This document shows, in pieces, positions 7,688 to 13,334 of a DNA stretch of 28,043 bases. Numbering within the stretch: the stretch's first letter is position 1; each line of letters opens with the position of its first letter. Below the pieces are notes generated by a model. The model saw only the letters and a program-made list of their open reading frames with translations, was not told the DNA's origin and ran no database searches. Source of the DNA: Paracoccaceae bacterium. Its GTDB lineage: Bacteria; Pseudomonadota; Alphaproteobacteria; Rhodobacterales; Rhodobacteraceae. Both the position numbers and the translations under genes were made by a program. The stretch covers positions 1 through 28,043 of the forward strand of contig JAKIUB010000029.1 of assembly GCA_021647745.1 (NCBI GenBank). The letters run 5' to 3'.

Positions 7688-8401
7688 GTGGCGGAAAAAT
7701 CATTAAATGTAACTCGGAAACCATTTGGCTGGAAAACCCGCCATTTCATTATCCTTCTACTCGGAATATTGCTGACCTATGGCCTGCTCGAAAGCCGTGC
7801 CCAATGGTCGGGGATGCACCGCTGGAATCGTGCGCTTGGCGACGCTTCGGTATTGCTGGTCGCCTTTTCTATGATGATCGGTCCGCTTTCACGCCTTTGG
7901 CCCGCAGCCAAAAGGCTCGTGCCCTGGCGGCGTGAACTGGGTATATATGGCGTGATCGCCGCCTTTATCCATGCCACGATTATTCTTGTTGGCTGGATGG
8001 AGTGGGATCTTTTCCGGCTTATCGGCATGGAGTGGCACCCCGGCTTGCAGCGCTATGTGATGTTCCAGCATGGTCTGGGTTTTGCCAATATCCTCGGCCT
8101 CGCCGCGCTGATCTATGCGCTTGTGTTGGCGCTGACCTCCAATGACCGCAGCCAGCGCTGGCTCGGCGCCTCGGTCTGGAAACATGTGCAGCAGGGCACC
8201 TATATCATGTGGTGGATCATCGTGCTGCACACCGGATATTTCCTGTTTATGCACTTTCTGGATTACCATCGCTCTGCACCCGATCCGAACTGGTTCCGCT
8301 GGCCGTTTGTCGGGTTGGTTGTTTTGGTCATGTTGCTGCAATTCGCGGCCAGCATAAAAACATGGCGGTTAAAAAACAAAGGCGCGGCGGCTTTTTCCTG
8401 A
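7688..8401 (+). CDS. Ferric reductase-like (MsrQ/YedZ-type) haem-b membrane protein
   Basis: This 237-residue protein has about six membrane helices and matches the ferric-reductase-like transmembrane domain family, which holds b haems between paired histidines. Candidate ligands are His95 (RRELGIYGVIAAFIH), His166 (WKHVQQGTY) and His181 (IIVLH). The family includes MsrQ/YedZ, which feeds electrons from quinone or flavin to a periplasmic partner. I see no msrP-like gene in the window. The start is a GTG at 7688 supported by GGGAG at 7677-7681. A TTG at 7667 in the same frame lacks that spacing. The gene follows soeABC on the same strand but across 367 bases, so it is probably a separate unit. 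Substrate and partner are unknown. Its 3' end carries the terminator of the convergent pyrB. Confidence 0.8.
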   Translation: MAEKSLNVTRKPFGWKTRHFIILLLGILLTYGLLESRAQWSGMHRWNRALGDASVLLVAFSMMIGPLSRLWPAAKRLVPWRRELGIYGVIAAFIHATIILVGWMEWDLFRLIGMEWHPGLQRYVMFQHGLGFANILGLAALIYALVLALTSNDRSQRWLGASVWKHVQQGTYIMWWIIVLHTGYFLFMHFLDYHRSAPDPNWFRWPFVGLVVLVMLLQFAASIKTWRLKNKGAAAFS

Positions 8402-8415
8402 GCTGCCCGCCGCGC
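8371..8415 (-). terminator. Intrinsic terminator of pyrB
   Basis: Perfect 9-bp arms GCGCGGCGG (8382-8390) and CCGCCGCGC (8407-8415) enclose a 16-base loop. Read on the minus strand, the stem is followed after two C residues by TTTGTTTTTT (8380-8371), the U-tract expected after pyrB. The element lies within the last codons and stop of the convergent membrane protein gene. Confidence 0.7.
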
Positions 8416-8426
8416 AACCACTGCGG

Positions 8427-9374
8427 TTAAACCATTGTGCCTTCTGGCTGCGCCTTTAACCCCCGCGCCAGAAGGTCCATTGCGGCCATGCGCACGGCGA
8501 CGCCCATCTCCACCTGCTCCTGTATAACCGAACGGTTGATGTCATCGGCCAGCACCCCGTCGATCTCCACCCCGCGATTCATCGGGCCGGGGTGCATGAC
8601 AATCGCATCGGGTTTGGCATGAGCTAATTTGGCGGCGTCCAGCCCCCAGCGGTGGTAGTATTCGCGCTCCGAGGGGATAAAGCCGCCATCCATGCGCTCT
8701 TTTTGCAGCCGCAGCATCATCACCACATCGGCCCCTGCAAGCCCCGTTTCCATATCATCCGTCACCTCCACGCCAAGCTCGCCAATACCGCTTGGCATCA
8801 GGGTGCGCGGGCCGACCAGCCGCACGCGGTTTTCCATTTTGCCAAGCAGGAGAAGGTTGGACCGCGCCACGCGGGAATGGGCGATATCGCCACAGATCGC
8901 AATGGTTAGCCGGTGCAGGCGGCCCTTGGCGCGCCGTATTGTCAGGGCATCAAGCAGGGCTTGCGTCGGGTGCTCATGGCGGCCATCGCCAGCGTTCAGC
9001 ACTGCGCAATTGACCTTTTGAGCCAGTAGCGCCACCGCGCCAGAATGCGGGTGGCGCACCACCAAAAGATCAGGGTGCATGGCATTGAGGGTCATCGCGG
9101 TGTCGATCAGGGTTTCGCCCTTGGTGATCGAGCTGGCGGCCATTTGCATATTCATCACATCCGCACCCAGCCGCTTGCCCGCAATTTCAAAGCTGCTTTG
9201 CGTGCGGGTCGAGGCCTCGAAAAACATATTCACCTGCGTCATGCCCGCCAGCGCCTGTGAATGCTTTTGGCTGGAGCGGTTTTGTGCGGCGTATAGCTCG
9301 GCCAGATCAAGGATCATGGTGATCTCGGCTTTGGAAAGCCCCTCGATCCCGAGAAGATGGCGGTGCTGGAGCAT
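8427..9374 (-). CDS. pyrB: Aspartate carbamoyltransferase, catalytic subunit
   Basis: This 315-residue enzyme condenses carbamoyl phosphate with aspartate to carbamoyl-aspartate, the committed step of pyrimidine synthesis. The carbamoyl-phosphate loop is FFEASTRTQSSFE, with Ser55-Thr-Arg-Thr58. HPTQALLDAL and the aspartate-domain MHPGPMNRGVEI are also present. The Gln after STRT, where E. coli has Arg, is seen in other bacterial ATCases. The length is normal. No pyrI or pyrC gene is adjacent in the visible part: the neighbour downstream is convergent and the DNA glycosylase upstream is divergent across about 107 bases. The gene ends in a clear intrinsic terminator. The catalytic function is confidently called. 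Confidence 0.95.
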   Translation of the reverse strand: MLQHRHLLGIEGLSKAEITMILDLAELYAAQNRSSQKHSQALAGMTQVNMFFEASTRTQSSFEIAGKRLGADVMNMQMAASSITKGETLIDTAMTLNAMHPDLLVVRHPHSGAVALLAQKVNCAVLNAGDGRHEHPTQALLDALTIRRAKGRLHRLTIAICGDIAHSRVARSNLLLLGKMENRVRLVGPRTLMPSGIGELGVEVTDDMETGLAGADVVMMLRLQKERMDGGFIPSEREYYHRWGLDAAKLAHAKPDAIVMHPGPMNRGVEIDGVLADDINRSVIQEQVEMGVAVRMAAMDLLARGLKAQPEGTMV

Positions 9375-9481
9375 AGGTTGGCCTCATCGCTGTTTGGCTG
9401 CTTATAGCACGGCCGGCACCGCAAACAAGGTGGCCAAAGCCGCCGGGGCACGCTAGATTGCAACAAGAGGAATCAACGCCG

Positions 9482-10270
9482 ATGATCGACGCCACCCAGT
9501 TTGATATTGATCTCGCCCTTCTGGACTGGCATCTGGAACTGGGCGCCGACGAGGCTATCGGCGAGACGCCCGTCAACCGTTACGAGCAGGTTGATCTCGC
9601 TCCCCCCACCCCTGCACCTGCGCCCACACCGGCAAGCCCCGCCGCACCGGCCTCGGGCGAAGCGCGGGCTGCTTTTGATACCACCTCTCTGGCCAAAGCC
9701 TGCCACAGCCTTGATGCACTGCGGGCAGCTATCGAGAGCTTTGAGGGTTGTAGCCTCAAGAAAGGTGCGCGCAACACGGTTTTTTGTGACGGCAACCCGG
9801 CCGCGCGGGTGATGATCATTGGTGAAGCCCCCGGCCGAGAGGAGGACCGCGCAGGCAAGCCCTTTATCGGCTCCGCCGGCCAGCTGCTTGACCGGATGTT
9901 TGCTGCCATCGGGCTTTCACGCCTTGAAGAAGCCCCCGAAAGCGCCCTCTACATCACCAACCTGTTGCCATGGCGCCCCCCGCAAAATCGCGATCCTTCG
10001 CCCGAAGAAACCGCCCTGATGAAGCCGTTTTTGCTGCGCCATATAGAGCTGGCCCAACCCGGTTTCATTATCACCATGGGCAACCCGAGCACCAAAGCCT
10101 TGCGTGATACCAACATCGGTATTACCAAAATGCGTGGCCAGTGGGGCGAGGTGCTCGGCATCCCCTCGATCCCGCTGCTTCATCCCGCCTACCTGCTGCG
10201 CTCACCCGAAAAAAAGCGGTTGGCATGGGCGGATTTGTTAAGCCTCAGAACCCGATTGGAGAAGGCATGA
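9482..10270 (+). CDS. Uracil-DNA glycosylase, family-4-like (iron-sulfur ligands mostly missing)
   Basis: This 262-residue protein excises uracil from DNA in base-excision repair. Motif 1 is GEAPGREED, the glycine-rich segment GKPFIGSAGQLLD follows, and motif 2 is HPAYLLR. An N-terminal extension of about 70 residues contains a Pro/Ala-rich linker before the catalytic domain. Compared with classical family-4 enzymes, the C-x2-C pair reads F-x2-C (FEGCSL), the KCRPP cysteine is Trp (LPWRPPQNR), and the fourth cysteine is absent. At most one of four [4Fe-4S] ligands therefore remains. The start at 9482 is preceded by AGAGGA at 9466-9471. The stop overlaps the next start (ATGA at 10267-10270), so the three genes to moaB are translationally linked. 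The fold is sure; the cluster-less state is an inference. Confidence 0.88.
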   Translation: MIDATQFDIDLALLDWHLELGADEAIGETPVNRYEQVDLAPPTPAPAPTPASPAAPASGEARAAFDTTSLAKACHSLDALRAAIESFEGCSLKKGARNTVFCDGNPAARVMIIGEAPGREEDRAGKPFIGSAGQLLDRMFAAIGLSRLEEAPESALYITNLLPWRPPQNRDPSPEETALMKPFLLRHIELAQPGFIITMGNPSTKALRDTNIGITKMRGQWGEVLGIPSIPLLHPAYLLRSPEKKRLAWADLLSLRTRLEKA

Positions 10271-10509
10271 ATATCCTCGCCTTTTGCGATGTGCATTGTA
10301 ACCACCGCGCCTGCCACTACCCACCCAAAGGGATGGTGGGCCGAGGCTCCATGGGGTCTGTCAAGATAAGAAATACAATCATGCGCGTGCAGCCAAAGCT
10401 GATGCTTTGCGGACATGTGCATGATTGCTGGGGGGAGCGCGCCCAAGTCGGCAAAACAGAGGTGGCAAACCTCGGGCCGGATATCAACTGGATCGAGCTG
10501 GAGCTTTGA
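10267..10509 (+). pseudogene. Internally deleted metallophosphoesterase
   Basis: The 80-codon frame starts with MNILAFCDVHCN, the first metal-binding D-x-H block of calcineurin-like phosphoesterases. Within four residues it jumps to HYPPKGM, then MLCGHVHDCWG (the last G-H-x-H block) and a NLGPDINWIEL tail. In full-length relatives these blocks are separated by well over 100 residues holding the GD and GNH metal and catalytic motifs, all absent here. The simplest reading is an in-frame internal deletion. Both junctions remain intact: the start overlaps the glycosylase stop (ATGA), and the stop at 10507-10509 abuts the moaB ATG. Translation through the operon is therefore preserved. The product should lack phosphoesterase activity. 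A retained structural or coupling role is possible but unsupported. Confidence 0.75.
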
Positions 10510-11046
10510 ATGTCTAATCGAGAATTTATTCCCATAAAAATAGCGGTGCTGACCGTGTCTGATACCCGCAAGCTGGAGGATGACAAATCCGGTGACACCT
10601 TGGTAAAGCGCCTTCAGGCGGCGGGGCATATACTGGCCGACCGGGCGATTATTCGCGACGAGCGAGACCAAGTGGCCGACAAGCTGCGCCAATGGGTGGC
10701 CTCGAGCGAGGTGGATGTGGTGATATCCACCGGCGGCACCGGCCTGACAGGGCGCGATATTACCGTAGAAGCCCACCGCGATGTTTACGAAAAGGAGATC
10801 GAGGCGTTTGGCACGCTTTTCACCATGATATCCTACCCGAAAATCGGCACGGCGGTCACACAATCGCGCGCTTGCGCAGGGGTGGCAGGGGGCACATACC
10901 TGTTTGCTCTGCCCGGCTCGCCCGGTGCGTGCAAAGACGGCTGGGACGAAATACTGGTCCACCAGCTCGACTATCGCAAAGGCCCGTGTAATTTTGTCGA
11001 AATCATGCCACGGCTGGAAGAACATAAGAAACGCACAAAGAGCTGA
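10510..11046 (+). CDS. moaB: Molybdenum cofactor biosynthesis protein MoaB/MogA family
   Basis: This 178-residue protein of the MoaB/Mog family binds molybdopterin and adenylates it before metal insertion (MogA-type activity). MoaB is the usual name for this form in proteobacteria. The diagnostic blocks are IAVLTVSDTR near the N-terminus, VVISTGGTGLTGRDIT with the ligand-binding glycine loop, and LFALPGSPGACKDGW. The ATG directly follows the stop of the broken phosphoesterase, so expression depends on that upstream frame. SoeA, 5 kb away, needs this cofactor, which gives a functional link but not an operon. MoaB versus MogA cannot be separated with full certainty by eye. Confidence 0.9.
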   Translation: MSNREFIPIKIAVLTVSDTRKLEDDKSGDTLVKRLQAAGHILADRAIIRDERDQVADKLRQWVASSEVDVVISTGGTGLTGRDITVEAHRDVYEKEIEAFGTLFTMISYPKIGTAVTQSRACAGVAGGTYLFALPGSPGACKDGWDEILVHQLDYRKGPCNFVEIMPRLEEHKKRTKS

Positions 11047-11063
11047 CCTCACACTATTGCATA

Positions 11064-11098
11064 GAGGCCATGCCGGTGTTGCCAACGGCCGTGGCCTC
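11064..11098. other. Intergenic stem-loop between moaB and cbiD
   Basis: GAGGCCA (11064-11070) pairs with TGGCCTC (11092-11098), and inner GCCG (11072-11075) pairs with CGGC (11086-11089). The result is an 11-bp imperfect hairpin with a 10-base loop. A second looser dyad (CCCG...CGGG) follows. No T-run follows on either strand. It could be a REP-like element or an mRNA-stabilising hairpin after moaB. It does not show the conserved core of a cobalamin riboswitch. Confidence 0.45.
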
Positions 11099-11194
11099 GC
11101 TCCGCCCGGCTGTCGCTAGCGGGTATGTCATGCCCAACTTGCCAAACAGCCTCCCAGCCTTTACCCCTGAAGGGCAAACAAAGGGGCGAAAAAC

Positions 11195-12220
11195 ATGGCC
11201 GATTTACGGCGAGGCTGGACAACAGGCGCATGCGCGGCAGCGGCTGCCAAAAGCGCCTGCGCCGCCCTGCTTTCCGGAGAATTTCTGGCACCGGTCGAGA
11301 TCACCCTGCCCAAAGGCCAGACCCCGCAATTTGCCATAAAATCCACCACACGCGGTGAAGGCTGGGCCAAAGCCTGCATTATCAAAGACGCCGGAGACGA
11401 CCCCGATGTTACCCACGGCGCGCTGATTTGCGCCAAAGTCTCCCATGGCACTGCCGGCTTGCGTTTTATTGCCGGAGAAGGCGTTGGCACCGTTACTCGC
11501 GCCGGCTTGCCAATAGCTGTCGGAGAACCCGCCATAAACCCGGTGCCGCGCCTAATGATAGATGCCGCCATAACCGATGTGCTCAACGGGCACCCCCCTG
11601 ATTTTGATATTGAAATATCGGTAAAAAACGGCACAGAGCTGGCTAAAAAAACATGGAACCCGCGCCTTGGTATCATTGGTGGGCTGTCCATTCTCGGCAC
11701 CACGGGCATCGTGCGTCCGTTTTCCTGCTCGGCCTGGATCGCCTCCATCCATCGCGGGGTGGATGTGGCGCGGGCCGAGGGCCGACCCCACCTGATCGCC
11801 GCCACTGGCTCTACCTCCGAAGCCACCGCCCGCCAGCTCTACAGCCTGCCCGAGGAGGATTGCCTTGATATGGGTGATTTTGTTGGTGGCACACTGAAAT
11901 ACCTGAAGCGCCATCCGGTAAAGCGCCTGACCATCGCGGGCGGCATTGGCAAGATCAGCAAGCTGGCCCAAGGCGCGATGGATCTGCACTCGGCCCGTTC
12001 GCAAGTTGATTTTCAGCAATTGGCTGAAATGGCAGGCACCCCGGCTATTGCTACGGCCAATACCGCACTCGAAGCCTACGAGATAGCCGGCCCGCCGCTG
12101 GCCCGCGCCATCGCCGCCAAAGCCAAAGCGCAGGCCGAGGCCACCTTGCGCGGCGTGGTGGCGGTTGAAGTGATTGTGATAGACCGCGCGGGGGCTGTGC
12201 TGGCGCAGACAGGGTTTTGA
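11195..12220 (+). CDS. cbiD: Cobalt-precorrin-5B C1-methyltransferase CbiD
   Basis: This 341-residue enzyme is CbiD, which methylates C-1 of the corrin ring at the cobalt-precorrin-5B stage of the oxygen-independent cobalamin route. It opens with the hallmark RRGWTTGACAAAAAKSA. Other family segments are VTRAGLPIAVGEPAINPVPR, RPFSCSAWIASI and LTIAGGIGKISKLAQGAMDLHS. The length is typical. A GGGG-containing leader before the ATG gives a plausible but not strong ribosome binding site. The gene heads a tight cluster with cbiJ/cobK and a DUF1636 gene, by 4-base overlaps. Its presence implies the CbiD rather than the CobF reaction is used at this step. The remaining cobalamin genes are not in the window. 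Confidence 0.93.
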   Translation: MADLRRGWTTGACAAAAAKSACAALLSGEFLAPVEITLPKGQTPQFAIKSTTRGEGWAKACIIKDAGDDPDVTHGALICAKVSHGTAGLRFIAGEGVGTVTRAGLPIAVGEPAINPVPRLMIDAAITDVLNGHPPDFDIEISVKNGTELAKKTWNPRLGIIGGLSILGTTGIVRPFSCSAWIASIHRGVDVARAEGRPHLIAATGSTSEATARQLYSLPEEDCLDMGDFVGGTLKYLKRHPVKRLTIAGGIGKISKLAQGAMDLHSARSQVDFQQLAEMAGTPAIATANTALEAYEIAGPPLARAIAAKAKAQAEATLRGVVAVEVIVIDRAGAVLAQTGF

Positions 12221-12927
12221 ATGCGTTGATACTGGGCGGCACCACCGAAGCCCGCCAACTGGCAAAAGCACTGGGCGCACATGGTATTCTATCTCTCGCC
12301 GGCACCACAAAAAACCCGCTCGGCACCCCGGCACGCACCGGAGGGTTTGGCGGGGCTTCCGGCCTTTCGCATTATCTGCACGCACATGGTATTTCGACCC
12401 TGATCGACGCCAGCCACCCCTTTGCCGAAAAAATCAGCCAAAATGCCGCTTTGGCTGCCGCAAGAACCGGCGTGCCATTTTTGCGCCTTTCACGCCCGCC
12501 CTGGCCTGATAGAAACGGTTGGCAAAAGGTCAGCGATCTGCCTGCCGCCGCCGCTGCCTTGCCTGCCGATGCACGGGTGTTTTTGAGTGTGGGCAGCCGC
12601 TCGCTCACCCCTTTTTTTGGCCGAAGTGACATCTGGTTTTTAACCCGCAGCATCGAAGCCCCTCCACGAACACTTCATGGTAAAACCATATTGCAACGCC
12701 CGCCCTTTTCGCTAGCAGGTGAGCGCGCCCTGCTAGAAGCCCACCATATCACCCATCTGGTCAGTAAAAACAGCGGCGGCAGCGCCACCCGCGCCAAGCT
12801 CGATGCGGCAAGGCTGCTTGGTATTCCGGTCATCATGGTCAATCGGCCGCAGCTACCAGCGGTATTTGAAGTTGCAACCGTGGCCGAAGCGCTTAACTGG
12901 GTAGAAAACCAAAAGGGGACCCCATGA
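12217..12927 (+). CDS. cobK: Precorrin-6A / cobalt-precorrin-6A reductase
   Basis: This 236-residue NAD(P)H-dependent reductase reduces the (cobalt-)precorrin-6A macrocycle. It shows the N-terminal dinucleotide-binding start NALILGGTTEARQLA, then LIDASHPFAEKISQNA, the RLSRPPW block and HLVSKNSGGSATRAKLDAAR. Together these are diagnostic for the CobK/CbiJ family. The start is most likely a TTG at 12217, overlapping the cbiD stop as TTGA. The only other candidate, a TTG at 12226, would cut into the first strand. A non-ATG coupled start suggests low, cbiD-dependent translation. Next to cbiD, the cobalt form (CbiJ) is the likelier substrate, though the family is named CobK. Confidence 0.9.
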   Translation: MNALILGGTTEARQLAKALGAHGILSLAGTTKNPLGTPARTGGFGGASGLSHYLHAHGISTLIDASHPFAEKISQNAALAAARTGVPFLRLSRPPWPDRNGWQKVSDLPAAAAALPADARVFLSVGSRSLTPFFGRSDIWFLTRSIEAPPRTLHGKTILQRPPFSLAGERALLEAHHITHLVSKNSGGSATRAKLDAARLLGIPVIMVNRPQLPAVFEVATVAEALNWVENQKGTP

Positions 12928-13280
12928 CAACCATCACCGTTTGCGACACCTGCAATTTCTCAACTGACCAAAAACTGCTGGACGGCAAGACCGGCGGTGA
13001 AATACTGGCCGAACATGTCGAGGCGCTGGCTGAAGCCGGTATCACCGTGCGCCGCCAATCCTGCCTGATGGGCTGCGACCGGCATTGCAATATCGCGATT
13101 CAGGGCGCGGGCAAGCTCTCTTATGTGCTTGGCAAATTCACGCCTGATGCCGGGGCCGCACAAGCGATTATCGACTATGCCAAGGCCTATGCTGCGTCAG
13201 AAACCGGTCAGGTGCCTTTCAAGCAATGGCCGCAAGGGGTGAAGGGGCATTTTGTCGCCCGCATTCCGCCACTCGGCTAG
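12924..13280 (+). CDS. DUF1636 family cysteine-rich (ferredoxin-like) protein
   Basis: This 118-residue protein has cysteines at C7, C10 (CDTC), C47, C51 and C55 (SCLMGCDRHC), followed by NIAIQGAGKLSYVLGKF. It matches the DUF1636 family of small thioredoxin-fold, ferredoxin-like proteins found in cobalamin gene clusters. A metal or [2Fe-2S] site is plausible from the cysteine pattern, but the function is not established to my knowledge. The ATG overlaps the cobK stop (ATGA at 12924-12927), so it is co-translated with the corrin genes. That makes a role in cobalamin synthesis, cobalt handling or electron supply likely. The C-terminal HFVARIPPLG is typical of the family end, so the gene appears intact. 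Confidence 0.85.
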   Translation: MTTITVCDTCNFSTDQKLLDGKTGGEILAEHVEALAEAGITVRRQSCLMGCDRHCNIAIQGAGKLSYVLGKFTPDAGAAQAIIDYAKAYAASETGQVPFKQWPQGVKGHFVARIPPLG

Positions 13281-13334
13281 GGCTGTCGGGGGGCTTCGGG
13301 TTGCTCTGGGCACAATTCCGCGCTAAGCAGCGGC

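Noticed and set aside
10189..11085. 298-codon minus-strand ORF across the UDG-moaB junction
   Set aside because: It lies opposite three tightly coupled plus-strand frames with clear motifs, and its product has no family features.
11047..11194. Possible cobalamin riboswitch before cbiD
   Set aside because: No conserved riboswitch core or B12 box is visible, only hairpins. I could not run a covariance model.
11552..12385. 277-codon minus-strand ORF opposite cbiD
   Set aside because: It is antisense to a strongly recognised CbiD and has no motif of its own.
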